A DNA stretch of 64,000 nt from Edaphobacter sp. 12200R-103 (GCF_010093025.1 NZ_CP048114.1:558001-622000), one strand, 5' to 3'. Numbered from the stretch's first letter, positions 16,961-25,910 are shown. The notes: generated from the sequence alone by a model not told the origin. Numbers and translations: made by a program.

Positions 16961-18115
16961 ATGCGGAAGATCGGGATCATCATGAACGGCGTCACCGGGC
17001 GTATGGGGACAAACCAGCATCTGGGACGGTCCATCGCGGCAATTCGAAGCCAGGGAGGTCTGCGCCTGCGCGACCAAAGCGTCGTGATGCCCGACCCCAT
17101 TCTGGTGGGCCGCAATGAAGAGAAGCTCAAGACACTGGCCAGACAATGGAACGTGGAACGCTGGTCGACCGATCTCGATAGCTGCCTCGCCGATAAAGAG
17201 AACATCATCTACTTCGATGCGCAACTGACGCAGGTGAGAGCCCCCAGTGTGCACGCGGCGCTGAAGGCGGGCAAACACATCTACTGCGAAAAACCTCTGG
17301 CTTCTACCCTTGATCAATGTCTCGAACTTGCACGAGGGGCAGAGGGCGCCGGGGTCAAAAATGGCGTCGTTCAGGACAAGCTCTTCCTCCCCGGAATCCT
17401 GAAACTGAAGCAGGTTATCTCCACCGGATTGCTCGGCAGGATTCTCTCGATCCGTGGTGAATTCGGCTATTGGGTCTTCGAAGGCCCCAATCCTCCCGCG
17501 CAGCGTCCATCGTGGAACTACCGCGAGGAAGATGGTGGCGGCATCATCCTCGATATGTTTCCGCACTGGCAGTACGTCCTCTCGAATCTCTTTGGCGAGA
17601 TCAGGGCTGTCAGCTGCACAGCGCGCACGTCGATTCCAAAGCGCATCGACGAGGCCGGGGCAGAATACACGTGTACTGCGGACGATGCGGCCTATGCCAC
17701 CTTTGAGCTGGAAGACGGCATCGTCGCCCATATCAACTCCTCCTGGGCGACGCGGGTCAATCGCGGCGAGCTTCTGGAGCTTCATGTGGACGGTACTGAA
17801 GGAAGCGCAGTCGCGGGCCTTCGCGAGTGCAAGGTTCAGCCCCGCGCCGTCACCCCAAAAGCTGTGTGGAATCCCGATATTCCCAACCCGATCGATTTCA
17901 TCGACGGATGGCAAAGCATACCCGCAACCGTCCCAGAGGAAAATGCATTCAAGGTTCAGTGGGAGATGTTTCTGCGGCACGTGCTCGAAGACGCTCCGTT
18001 CCCGCATACCTTTCTGGAGGCTGCAAAGGGAGTTCAACTTGCAGAGGCTGGTCTGCGCTCCTGGTCCGAGCGGCGCTGGGTCGACCTTCCCCAACTTACG
18101 CTCTCTCAGGGCTGA
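16961..18115 (+). CDS. Gfo/Idh/MocA family oxidoreductase
   Basis: 384 residues. The Rossmann start is MRKIGIIMNGVTGRMGTNQH (GxxGRMG type), and the catalytic EKP motif is at 110-112 (KHIYCEKPLAS). The substrate domain includes WNYREEDGGGIILDMFPHW with the conserved D..H pair expected for sugar binding. It probably oxidises a hydroxyl of a free or derivatised sugar to a keto group with NAD(P). It is the first gene of a three-gene operon with a DUF993 barrel (15 bases downstream) and an isomerase/epimerase barrel. The divergent neighbour encodes a secreted GH74-like protein. The sugar is unknown. Confidence 0.9.
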   Translation: MRKIGIIMNGVTGRMGTNQHLGRSIAAIRSQGGLRLRDQSVVMPDPILVGRNEEKLKTLARQWNVERWSTDLDSCLADKENIIYFDAQLTQVRAPSVHAALKAGKHIYCEKPLASTLDQCLELARGAEGAGVKNGVVQDKLFLPGILKLKQVISTGLLGRILSIRGEFGYWVFEGPNPPAQRPSWNYREEDGGGIILDMFPHWQYVLSNLFGEIRAVSCTARTSIPKRIDEAGAEYTCTADDAAYATFELEDGIVAHINSSWATRVNRGELLELHVDGTEGSAVAGLRECKVQPRAVTPKAVWNPDIPNPIDFIDGWQSIPATVPEENAFKVQWEMFLRHVLEDAPFPHTFLEAAKGVQLAEAGLRSWSERRWVDLPQLTLSQG

Positions 18116-18130
18116 TCGCCGAGGACAACG

Positions 18131-19267
18131 ATGAAGAAGATTCGACTGCCTCTCGATGGCCACATATCCGAGTATTGTCTGAACAATAAAGAGCCCTGGC
18201 CCGCATCGCCAATCCCGCCGCCGCGCTCCCGCACGGTCTACGCTGCGGCCCATGTTGTCATCGATCCGCTGCAGCCTGACGTGCTCGATATCGAAGCCAC
18301 CCTGGCATTCCGGCGCCATCTCTGGTCACTCGGCTTCGGTGTGGCCGAAGCTATGGATACAGCACAGCGCGGCATGGGGCTGAGCTGGACGGCGGCCCGC
18401 GACCTGATCCGTGTCTCCGCCCGCGAGAACGAGGGCGAGATTGCATGCGGTGCAAATACCGATCAGCTCGATCCCACCGCTCCCGCAACCCTCGACGACG
18501 TCATCCGGGCTTACCAGGAGCAGTGCGAGACCATCGAGTCCGCCGGAGGCCGCGTCATCCTGATGGCCAGCCGTGTTCTTGCCCGCTGCGCCACCGGTCC
18601 TGAGGACTACATTCGTGTGTATCGCCATCTACTCAGCAATCTCAATCAGACGGCAATCCTGCACTGGCTCGGCGAGGCCTTCGATCCACAGCTCAAAGGC
18701 TACTGGGGCTCCTCAAACGTAGATGAGGCCATGCAGACCTGTCTTGCGATTATCCAGGAGAATCAGACAAAGATCGACGGCATCAAGATCTCCCTGCTCG
18801 ACAAGCAGCAGGAGATCAAAATGCGACGGCTCCTGCCGTCCTCGGTCCGGATGTACACCGGGGACGACTTCGATTATGCCGAGTTGATCCGTGGAGACGA
18901 ACAGGGTTACAGCCATGCTCTCCTCGGTATCTTCGACGGAATCGCTCCTGCCGCTGCGCTCGCCTTCAAGGCTCTCGACGCGGGCGATCTGGACACCTAT
19001 GCAGCCATCCTTGCGCCGACGGTTCCTTTATCGCGGCATATCTTCCAGACCCCAACATATTTCTACAAGACCGGTCTGGTTTTTCTCGCGTACCTGAACG
19101 GCTACCAGAGGCACTTTCGCATGCTTGGAGGACAGGAGAGTGCCCGTTCGATCGGTCACCTTGCAAAGCTCTTCGTCCTGGCCGATCAGGCGCGACTGTT
19201 GTCCGATCCTGAACTCGCCCTCCATCGCATGCGGCTTGTCCTCGAACTGGCAGGAGCGGAGGCATAG
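18131..19267 (+). CDS. DUF993 family protein (dihydrodipicolinate-synthase-like TIM barrel)
   Basis: 378 residues, matching in length and phrases the uncharacterised DUF993 group (AAHVVIDPLQ, GLGFGVAEAMDTAQRGMG-like segment, WLGEAFDPQLKGYWGS). The N-acetylneuraminate lyase/DHDPS superfamily fold is suggested by IDGIKISLLDK. In this phrase K219 occupies the position of the Schiff-base lysine of class I aldolases (compare VGIKE/D in DHDPS). If so it would make or break a carbon-carbon bond, for example retro-aldol cleavage of a keto-sugar acid. It lies between a Gfo/Idh dehydrogenase and an isomerase barrel, overlapping the latter by one base (TAGTG). Function is inference; the family is recognised but has no established reaction known to me. 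Confidence 0.82.
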   Translation: MKKIRLPLDGHISEYCLNNKEPWPASPIPPPRSRTVYAAAHVVIDPLQPDVLDIEATLAFRRHLWSLGFGVAEAMDTAQRGMGLSWTAARDLIRVSARENEGEIACGANTDQLDPTAPATLDDVIRAYQEQCETIESAGGRVILMASRVLARCATGPEDYIRVYRHLLSNLNQTAILHWLGEAFDPQLKGYWGSSNVDEAMQTCLAIIQENQTKIDGIKISLLDKQQEIKMRRLLPSSVRMYTGDDFDYAELIRGDEQGYSHALLGIFDGIAPAAALAFKALDAGDLDTYAAILAPTVPLSRHIFQTPTYFYKTGLVFLAYLNGYQRHFRMLGGQESARSIGHLAKLFVLADQARLLSDPELALHRMRLVLELAGAEA

Positions 19268-20076
19268 TGGAGGATCTCAGTCGTCTCAGCTTCAACCAGA
19301 TGACTGCGGGTAAGGCTCCGCTGCGCGAGGTTATCGACGCCTGCAGCAGACAGGGAATCGAATGGATCGGGCCATGGCGCCATTCCATCGGTGACAATCC
19401 TGCGGAGTGGGGAAAGACGTTGCGAGACTCCGGCCTGAAGGTCTCCAGCCTCTGCCGGGGAGGCATGTTTCCTGCAGCCACTGCCGAAGAGCGGCGTAAG
19501 CGCATCGACGATAACCTCCGCGCAATCGACGAGGCCGTCGCTATCGGCACAGACCTGCTGGTGCTGGTCAACGGTCCCTCTCCGGATAAGGATATCGACG
19601 GCGCGAGGCAGATGGTCGCCGATGGCATCGCAGCCATCGTTGACCATGCGGAGCAGTCCGGCGTCCGGCTTGCTATCGAGCCGCTTCATCCCATGTTCGC
19701 GGCGGACCGGAGTGTCATCGTAACCATGTCTGAGGCGAATGCACTCGCGGAGCTGTTTCGCGCAGGTTCTGTCGGCCTGGTCGTCGATGTCTACCACGTC
19801 TGGTGGGATCCTGAGGTCTACCGGCAGATCGAGCGTGCCGGAGAGAGAATCTTCGCCTTTCATGTCTCCGACTGGATCGTTCCACTTCCCGACACCCTGA
19901 TGGGGCGAGGCCTGATGGGCGATGGTGTCATCGAGCTTCAACGATTGCGGAACGCGGTCGAGCGAGCGGGCTACACCGGCCCCATCGAGGTCGAGATCTT
20001 CAACGAAGCTCTTTGGAGCCAGCCGGTTGGCGAGATTGCCCGCTCCGTCGCCGAGCGCTTTTGCCTCACCGTTTAG
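19267..20076 (+). CDS. Sugar phosphate isomerase/epimerase-like TIM barrel
   Basis: 269 residues with a GTG start at 19267 sharing its G with the TAG stop of the DUF993 gene. It belongs to the AP-endonuclease-2/xylose-isomerase-like barrel family. Typical metal-site phrases are LAIEPLHPMFAADRS (glutamate), GLVVDVYHVWWDP (aspartate and histidine), FAFHVSDWIVP (histidine) and YTGPIEVEIFNEALW (glutamate). These enzymes isomerise, epimerise, dehydrate or cleave keto sugars in the cytosol. Together with the dehydrogenase and DUF993 protein it suggests an oxidise, rearrange, cleave pathway. There is no signal peptide, in contrast to the Tat-exported relative at 6160. Confidence 0.88.
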   Translation: MEDLSRLSFNQMTAGKAPLREVIDACSRQGIEWIGPWRHSIGDNPAEWGKTLRDSGLKVSSLCRGGMFPAATAEERRKRIDDNLRAIDEAVAIGTDLLVLVNGPSPDKDIDGARQMVADGIAAIVDHAEQSGVRLAIEPLHPMFAADRSVIVTMSEANALAELFRAGSVGLVVDVYHVWWDPEVYRQIERAGERIFAFHVSDWIVPLPDTLMGRGLMGDGVIELQRLRNAVERAGYTGPIEVEIFNEALWSQPVGEIARSVAERFCLTV

Positions 20077-20177
20077 TCCCATTCTGCCTGCATTCCAGCA
20101 CGTTGGCTGCGATCATCTGCTCCGAAACCGGTGCAGATTTTGCCGCCTTGCAGACGCTGAAATCAGCCGGTTGGATT

Positions 20178-20183
20178 TACCAT
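20178..20183 (+). promoter_or_regulatory. Candidate -10 element directly before the flavoprotein start
   Basis: TACCAT lies six bases before ATG 20190, and no Shine-Dalgarno sequence is visible. This arrangement would give a leaderless transcript. There is no good -35 match. Confidence 0.25.
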
Positions 20184-20189
20184 ATAGAA

Positions 20190-21368
20190 ATGAGCGAAGT
20201 TCTGGAACAGGAAGCGAAAGCTGGGGCGGCGGCGCACGCCCAGAAATACACTCGCAATAATCCGTACATCTCGAATGTCAATGTCAACTATCTGCTGACC
20301 GCCGAGGGGTCGGAGAAGGAGACGCGGCACATTGAGCTCTCCCTGGAAGAGGGCATGACCTATACGCCCGGCGATGCCGTGGGCATCATCCCTGAGAACC
20401 GGCCCGACGCTGTGGAAGATGTGCTCAAGGCGCTTGGCTACAAGGGCGACGAGCGGGTGCTGGATCACTATAAGGTTGAGATCTCCCTCGAAGAGGCCCT
20501 GCGCACCCGGCTTGGAATCGGCAAGCTGTCGCGCGGCAGCGTGGGACAGTACGCCAAGCTCGCTCCTGACGTCGAGGGCCTGAAGCTTCTGACCGGTCCG
20601 GACAATCGCGCCCGCGCCGAGGAATACTGCTGGGGCCGCGAGTTCGTCGACCTGGCTACCGATTTTCCCGGTGTCGTTACCGACCCGCAGCAGCTCTTCA
20701 ACGTGCTGCAGCGCCTGACGCCGCGGATGTACTCGATCTCCTCAAGCCAGAAAGTTCACGCAGATACCGTGCATACGACCGTTCGCGTCATCCGCTACGA
20801 GGCGCATGGCCGCGACCGGCAGGGCGTCGCCAGCGGCCATCTGGGCGACCGCGCCGGAGAAGGTACGACGATGCCGATCTTCCTGCACTCGAACAACAAC
20901 TTCCGCCTTCCTGAGAACCCGGATGCCCCGGTCATCATGATCGGGCCCGGCACTGGAATTGCTCCCTTCCGCGCATTTCTCGAGGAGCGAGAGGCAGATG
21001 GAGCTAAGGGCAAGAACTGGCTCTTCTTCGGCGAGCAACGTATGAAGCTGGACTTCCTGTACCAGGAGCAGCTTGAGGGCATGGAGAAGAAGGGTGTCTT
21101 GACCCATCTGCACTGCGCCTTCTCGCGCGATCAGCACAACAAGGTTTACGTCCAGGACCGCATCCAGGAGCATGCCCGAGAGGTCTTCGAGTGGCTGGAA
21201 GAAGGCGCCTACTTCTATGTCTGCGGCGACGCTACCCGCATGGCGAAGGACGTAGAGAATGCTCTGCTGGACGCGATCGCCAAAGGATCGAACGGCACGC
21301 TGGAGCACGCTGCTGAATACCTTGCCAATATGAAGAAACAGAAGCGGTACCAGAGGGATGTGTACTAA
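20190..21368 (+). CDS. NADPH:sulfite-reductase-type flavoprotein, FMN domain absent
   Basis: 392 residues from ATG 20190 (MSEVLEQEAKAG). An open frame extends upstream into the previous gene but has no ribosome site. The FAD part carries TRHIELSLEEGMTYTPGDAVG and PRMYSISSSQ, the FAD-binding RxYS motif. The NADPH part carries GPGTGIAPFRAFLEER and YFYVCGDATRMAKDV. The protein ends in KRYQRDVY, the same tail as CysJ. The N-terminal flavodoxin (FMN) domain of CysJ, about 200 residues, is missing. It may therefore pass electrons to a separate flavodoxin or ferredoxin, or directly to a haem reductase. No sulfite reductase haemoprotein gene is in the window. Confidence 0.9.
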   Translation: MSEVLEQEAKAGAAAHAQKYTRNNPYISNVNVNYLLTAEGSEKETRHIELSLEEGMTYTPGDAVGIIPENRPDAVEDVLKALGYKGDERVLDHYKVEISLEEALRTRLGIGKLSRGSVGQYAKLAPDVEGLKLLTGPDNRARAEEYCWGREFVDLATDFPGVVTDPQQLFNVLQRLTPRMYSISSSQKVHADTVHTTVRVIRYEAHGRDRQGVASGHLGDRAGEGTTMPIFLHSNNNFRLPENPDAPVIMIGPGTGIAPFRAFLEEREADGAKGKNWLFFGEQRMKLDFLYQEQLEGMEKKGVLTHLHCAFSRDQHNKVYVQDRIQEHAREVFEWLEEGAYFYVCGDATRMAKDVENALLDAIAKGSNGTLEHAAEYLANMKKQKRYQRDVY

Positions 21369-21638
21369 ACGCATTCTGTTTTTGCGCAAAATCGTCTACC
21401 TAATATAGCGAGCGATTGGCCTGGAGAGAGGTTCCTCTCCAAGTCATCCTTCTTTAAGCCCTCCTGTGTAGCTGTTCGAGGATCTGCAAAATTATCCATC
21501 TGATCTCGAATGAGTTACAACGAAATCAACTTAACAGGTTATGCGTAATCGGCAGTAAAACGACAAATGTTGGGAAAAAGAATCTTCAGTAAAAGTGTCC
21601 TCATCTATGAAGAGAAGAAAATTTCCACGGAGGACGTA
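21369..21638. other. Intergenic region with palindrome and hairpin
   Basis: 270 bases without a convincing gene. TTTTGCGCAAAA (21380-21391) is a perfect 12-bp palindrome 11 bases after the flavoprotein stop. TGGAGAG (21422-21428) pairs with CTCTCCA (21435-21441), without a following T run. A TAATAT hexamer at 21401 could be a -10 box for the SDR gene, though no good -35 is seen. Confidence 0.4.
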
Positions 21639-22271
21639 ATGAACATTGTGGTGTATGGAGCTACGGGAAACGCCGGTTCGGAGATCGTGAAGGAGCTGTT
21701 GCGGCGGGGGCATAAAGTTACGGGCGTGGCGCGCAATGTGGATTCGCTGAAGGATCAGCCCGGTGTGGCTGCAAAGACCGACAATCTCTCCAATGTGGAC
21801 CGTATTACAGAGGTGATCAAGGGCGCCGATGCGGTGGTTTCGGCTTACCAACCGCCTGCCGACAATACGGATGCCCTGATCGATGTGACGAAGCGTCAGA
21901 TCGACGCGGTGAAGAAAGCTGGCGTAGCTCGCCTGATCGTGGTAGGAGGAGCAGGGCAACTTGAGGTGGCTCCAGGAGTGACTCTGATCAAGTCGGGCTA
22001 TCTTCCTGCGGAGTACATGCCGATTGCGCTGTCGCACGAGAAGGCGGCTGAGGTGCTAAAGGCTTCCTCCGGGATCAACTGGACGTACATTGCCCCCGCG
22101 GCGTATTTCGTACCGGGCGAGCGAACAGGAAAGTACAGGAGCGGAACCAACAACCTTGTCTCCGATGAGAAGGGTGAAAGCAGGATATCGTTTGCCGATT
22201 ACGCCATTGCGCTGGTGGATGAGGTCGAGAAGCCACAGCATGAGAGAGCTTTGTTTTCGGTTGGCTATTGA
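21639..22271 (+). CDS. NAD(P)H-binding atypical SDR (YwnB/NmrA-like)
   Basis: 210 residues from ATG 21639, which follows GGAGGACGTA, a strong ribosome site that rules out the longer frame. The N-terminal nucleotide motif is VVYGATGNAGSEIVKELLRRG (GATGxxG type), followed by VTGVARNVDSL. The active-site YxxxK of classical SDRs is not obvious, as in atypical NAD(P)-binding NmrA/BVR-B-like proteins. LIVVGGAGQLEVAPG and INWTYIAPAAYFVPGERTG are family phrases. It probably acts as an NADPH-dependent reductase or redox sensor in the cytosol. It is flanked by a 270-base gap and by a dispersed repeat. Confidence 0.88.
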   Translation: MNIVVYGATGNAGSEIVKELLRRGHKVTGVARNVDSLKDQPGVAAKTDNLSNVDRITEVIKGADAVVSAYQPPADNTDALIDVTKRQIDAVKKAGVARLIVVGGAGQLEVAPGVTLIKSGYLPAEYMPIALSHEKAAEVLKASSGINWTYIAPAAYFVPGERTGKYRSGTNNLVSDEKGESRISFADYAIALVDEVEKPQHERALFSVGY

Positions 22272-22365
22272 GTTTTGAATGAGAAAGGCGGCGGCCGAAG
22301 GGGCCGCTTTCTCTACCCGGGAATCGTTCGTACCTGCTAGACGTTTCCTTCAGGCGTCATCTCGA

Positions 22366-22462
22366 TCCGTCATCCTGAATAATGCGAAGGATCCCTGTAT
22401 TTTGCCCGTAGGCCTATACTGCTTCAGGCAAATACGGGGATCCTTCACTGCGTTCAGGAGGA
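22366..22462. repeat. Dispersed palindromic intergenic repeat (copy 2)
   Basis: GAAGGATCCC (22386-22395) is inverted as GGGATCCTTC (22437-22446). The inner pair GTATTTTGCC and GGCAAATAC extends the stem, and outer words CATCCTGAA and TTCAGGA extend it outward. The whole can fold into a stem of about 30 bp. It lies between converging genes and may also stop transcription. Confidence 0.85.
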
Positions 22463-22517
22463 AGACTTCTGGAAGATGTACAGCTGAGCGAAAGCCGCCC
22501 CATCAGGAAGCACATTC

Positions 22518-24689
22518 TCAGATTTCAAGCGCCACAACCTCATACATCTCTACCTTCGGTACTGTCAGCGATACCCGGTTGCCGGTCTGCTGAAAGGGAA
22601 CTGTGATGCCGGCATGCAGCAGCGATGCCTGGCGAATCTTCGCCTCCGCAGGCACCGTTACACGCACCTGCTGACTTGCAAGCGCAACCGGCTTTCGCAT
22701 ATGGCCGCGGAAGGTATTTGCGCCATTGTAGTTAAGCAGATGGATGGCAAATCCCCGCTGGGTCTCCCAGGCAATCACTTCCATCAGGCCGTCGCCGTCG
22801 AGCTCTACTGCGTTGTTTCCTTTGAGCAGCCAGCGAAGGGCGTTACTCATCTGCCTGCCAAGGTCCATGTTGTCCAGCCGCCAGAACGAGCTATCCACGT
22901 CGCCTGCCAGATAGACCAGTCGTGAGCTGCCAGTCTCCCGCGACACCATTGCGGGAATATCGCTCGGCGGTTCGCGCTGGTATACAGCTTCTGGAGGATA
23001 GACCGGGTAAGGTTTGATGAATGTCATCGTAGCGTCGGAGTGTGGCGCTATCGGTTGACGCCATACCGGACCCGCGATCCAGTTTGTCTCCTCGAAGCCC
23101 TCTGTGAATGCATTGCGTTGGCGGATATATTGCAGATGGATTCCACCCATCGACTGGTGGGATTTTTCGTCGGCCCGTGCCGGTTCGCCTGCCTTGCTGA
23201 TGCCGAAGATGTCACCCAGAGCGAAGTCTTTCCTGGCAGTCCCCGTCTCGTCGAACAGTCCTGTCTGGAACGTGGCCAGCACAGATCCTCCGCGCTCTAC
23301 GTACTGGCGAATGGCTGCAGCCTGCGCGTCCGACATCAACGCCATGTTGGGAAGGATGAGGACTGCGTATGGCGAGAGGCGCTCCTGGGTAAGGTCCTGC
23401 TCATGGACGAAATCGAATGGGATCCGCGCTTCTACGAGGGCGGCATAGATACCTTCAAGATGATCGGTGCGGTCCTCGGTGTACGGAGCCTTGTACATAT
23501 TCACAGAGTGTGGAGAGACGACGACGGCAACGCTCGACAGCGACCGTTTGTTGTGAAAGTGCGCATCGTTTTTGGCATGCCACGAAAGAAAATCCCGGCC
23601 TGGGGCCTGCCAGCGGCGGTCGTCATTGAACCCCTGCTCCAGGCCCAGCCAGTGGTACCAGATGATGCCTCCGGCGGCGGCGGTCTGGGCCATGCGAAAG
23701 GAAGGTTCGGCTGAAGTATCGGTCGTCTGGCGCCATGAGATCCTGCCAGCGCGTCCGTAGCTCGCGCTCACGGCTGCGACCGAGCGATCCCCCATCAGCG
23801 AACGCGCAAACTTTACCTGCTGAGCGTCCTGCCATACGGGGGCAACGACGCCGGAGCGGGATTGATTGTCCGCGGTGTACCAGCTTGCCTCTCTCGTCAG
23901 TCTCCATTGGTCCAACCCGGATTCCTTGAGGCCTCCTCCCAGGTTGCAGGAGTAAAAGTTGTTCGGGCTCTTTTCGAGCACGATTGCTTTATAAAGCTGG
24001 ATCAGTTCAAACGCCTTGGCCATGAGGGCCGCGCGGTACTGTTGCGAGTGGGGATCGCCGACTTTGCGGCAGTTTTCGCAGTAGCACACCTGCATAGTGG
24101 GCCAACCGTTCATGTAGACGCCGTCGATCTCATAGTTTGCATTCAGTTCACGAATGATCGCCGGCTGCTGCTTTGCATAGTGATCACTGAAGATGCAGGT
24201 AAAGGCAATGTCGGGTGCAGGCTGTTGCAGGCTTCCGTCCTGGTTTCTGCGAAACCATAGTGGATTTGCCGTCAGCAACTTCGGATCGGTCCACTGAATA
24301 TCGGGACTCATGCGGCCGTACACATAGAGTCCCCGTTTCTTCGCAGCGCGCACGCATTCGCCGAAGAGGTCGCGGCCTTTCAGGTAGATGCTGTGATGAA
24401 AGTAGGGGATCTTCGAGGGATAAAAGGCGACCGGTCCGGAGACGGACAGAGCGACCGCCTGCACTTTCGCTGACGCCCAGTAGTCTGCCCACTGCTCGAC
24501 GGACTGCGAATCTCCATCATGCTCGTTGAAATTGGTCTGGCCGATGCGCTTGATCGTCCGGTACCACGGTAGGGCGGAGGAAGGATCGTCCGGATTCGAG
24601 GTGATCGCCGCAACCGCATCCATCGAAGGAAGAGAGGAAAGAAGCGTGCCTGCGGTCAGAGCATTGAACTCGCGCCGTGTGATTTTCAT
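22518..24689 (-). CDS. Tat-exported glycoside-hydrolase-like protein with beta-galactosidase trimerisation domain
   Basis: 723 residues from ATG 24689, with AAGGAG 12 bases upstream. The start KITRREFNALTAGTLLSSLP is a twin-arginine signal. Residues about 40-380 look like a TIM barrel (GLYVYGRMSPDIQW, IDGVYMNGWPTMQVCYCENC, TAAAGGIIWYHWLG). About 430-560 is a class-I-glutamine-amidotransferase-like fold as in GH42 trimerisation domains (YAALVEARIPFDFVHEQDL, ILPNMALMSDAQAAAIRQYV, GGSVLATFQTGLFDE). A C-terminal beta domain follows. No catalytic pair can be assigned with confidence. It is probably periplasmic and carbohydrate-active. Confidence 0.8.
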   Translation of the reverse strand: MKITRREFNALTAGTLLSSLPSMDAVAAITSNPDDPSSALPWYRTIKRIGQTNFNEHDGDSQSVEQWADYWASAKVQAVALSVSGPVAFYPSKIPYFHHSIYLKGRDLFGECVRAAKKRGLYVYGRMSPDIQWTDPKLLTANPLWFRRNQDGSLQQPAPDIAFTCIFSDHYAKQQPAIIRELNANYEIDGVYMNGWPTMQVCYCENCRKVGDPHSQQYRAALMAKAFELIQLYKAIVLEKSPNNFYSCNLGGGLKESGLDQWRLTREASWYTADNQSRSGVVAPVWQDAQQVKFARSLMGDRSVAAVSASYGRAGRISWRQTTDTSAEPSFRMAQTAAAGGIIWYHWLGLEQGFNDDRRWQAPGRDFLSWHAKNDAHFHNKRSLSSVAVVVSPHSVNMYKAPYTEDRTDHLEGIYAALVEARIPFDFVHEQDLTQERLSPYAVLILPNMALMSDAQAAAIRQYVERGGSVLATFQTGLFDETGTARKDFALGDIFGISKAGEPARADEKSHQSMGGIHLQYIRQRNAFTEGFEETNWIAGPVWRQPIAPHSDATMTFIKPYPVYPPEAVYQREPPSDIPAMVSRETGSSRLVYLAGDVDSSFWRLDNMDLGRQMSNALRWLLKGNNAVELDGDGLMEVIAWETQRGFAIHLLNYNGANTFRGHMRKPVALASQQVRVTVPAEAKIRQASLLHAGITVPFQQTGNRVSLTVPKVEMYEVVALEI

Positions 24690-24777
24690 GGGACGTTGAA
24701 GCTCCTTATTGTCGCAAAAGAGTATTCGAGACGATCTTCCATATCTGTAGGCTCGCCGAAGGATCTGAAATGCAACT

Positions 24778-25428
24778 TCAGTTGATATGCCGCATACCGT
24801 TGGCTGGCGAGTGTTTGATCGAAGATTCTGCAATAGCGATGGCGGCGAAGAGCTGACTGGGATCTGTTACTTCGATCCATCTGTTTTGGGTGGCCACGAT
24901 GATGGTGGGGGTGTGAAGGACCCCTAGTCGGGTAGCGAGCATGCAATCCGCCTGCACCTCATTGGCGCAACGTCCGGCGGGATCCATGACGAAAGGCAAC
25001 TTCTGTCCATGTGCCTGGAACCATGTACGAGTGAAGGCAAAGAGGTCGTCACGGCTGCTGATGCGCGTTTGGTTGGCGAAGACGTCGCGGCGAAAATCTT
25101 CAGCGAGTGCGGGTGAGACGTGATCCTCAAGATAGCGGGCGTTAATGGCAGCAACGCGAGACCAGGTGTGGCTCGGAATGATGAAGTCGTGGTGAACGCG
25201 CGGAATTCCGTAGTGCTCCATTGCGGCATGCACAATAGGAGATGAGCGGGCACAGAGCGGGCACTCCAGATCTTCGAATTCAATGATCGCAAGTCTGGCT
25301 CCGGCTGGCGGTCTGAACGCAGAAGTGTCTTTGAAAGGGGTTGCTCCGCTGGGTGGCACTGCCATTTGAGCTGCAAGTGGGAACGAACAGAAGAGCGACA
25401 GAGCAGTAGCAATGATGAGCCATCTCAT
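24778..25428 (-). CDS. Exported thioredoxin-fold (DsbA-like) protein with CPLC motif
   Basis: 216 residues from ATG 25428 (MRWLIIATALSLFCSFPLAA, a Sec signal peptide with likely cleavage after AQ/A). Mature domain: LAIIEFEDLECPLCARSSPI with a CPLC redox motif, then VHHDFIIPSHTWSRVAAINARY and LGVLHTPTIIVATQNRWIEV, the cis-proline strand of thioredoxin folds. It resembles DsbA/ScsC-like thiol oxidoreductases of the periplasm. Upstream on the minus strand TAAAAT lies eight bases before ATG, and no ribosome site is seen. It is convergent with nothing and lies just upstream of the Tat-exported gene at 22518, separated by 88 bases. Confidence 0.88.
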   Translation of the reverse strand: MRWLIIATALSLFCSFPLAAQMAVPPSGATPFKDTSAFRPPAGARLAIIEFEDLECPLCARSSPIVHAAMEHYGIPRVHHDFIIPSHTWSRVAAINARYLEDHVSPALAEDFRRDVFANQTRISSRDDLFAFTRTWFQAHGQKLPFVMDPAGRCANEVQADCMLATRLGVLHTPTIIVATQNRWIEVTDPSQLFAAIAIAESSIKHSPANGMRHIN

Positions 25429-25469
25429 AGGTGAGGATTTTATATCTGGAAGGGTGCGTTTGCTCCGCG

Positions 25470-25910
25470 TCAAACACGATGATTGTCGGCGCGCCATTGG
25501 GTGATGGCCTGTTTGATGGCTTTTGGCTCCAGGTTCTGGGTAAGGGTTTTATGTACCAAAGCGGCGAGTTCTTCATCGGAGGCGAAGCGTAGTGCGATCA
25601 GCTGCCGGGTAGTGAGTTCCGGGATGTGTTGACGCTGGTCAGTAGGAATGAGCGCGGTGATGCGGAGGCGCTCTTCCAGGCGGATGATGCGATCCTGCAG
25701 CTTCAGGTCATTGATGCGGCATTTGAGCGCGAAGATGAGGAGCGCTAGTGAGACGACGATCGACCAGTGGGCCAGATATGGGTAGTCATGACGGAAGTGA
25801 ATGGCGATCCAGATGGCTACTCCAACGTTGGCGATGAGGACGGGGAAGACAAACAGGTGCATGGGCGGATCGACACGGGCGTGATTCGAGAAGGTCTGCT
25901 GCTTGGCCAT
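25470..25910 (-). CDS. DUF6526 family membrane protein
   Basis: 146 residues from ATG 25910 (MAKQQTFSNHARVDPPMH), with AAGGGGAC upstream. Two hydrophobic helices, LFVFPVLIANVGVAIWIAIHF and WSIVVSLALLIFALKC, lie at about 20-65. A basic cytosolic helix follows (LKLQDRIIRLEERLRI), then TRQLIALRFASDEELAALV. This whole pattern is that of the DUF6526 family, whose role is unknown; the polar C-terminal half suggests a peripheral sensing or scaffolding domain. It is divergent from endonuclease IV at 25996. Confidence 0.85.
   Translation of the reverse strand: MAKQQTFSNHARVDPPMHLFVFPVLIANVGVAIWIAIHFRHDYPYLAHWSIVVSLALLIFALKCRINDLKLQDRIIRLEERLRITALIPTDQRQHIPELTTRQLIALRFASDEELAALVHKTLTQNLEPKAIKQAITQWRADNHRV

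Noticed and set aside
16901..18319. 472-residue minus-strand open frame
   Set aside because: Antisense to the Gfo/Idh gene, which has a clear EKP motif; no start with a ribosome site and no domain.
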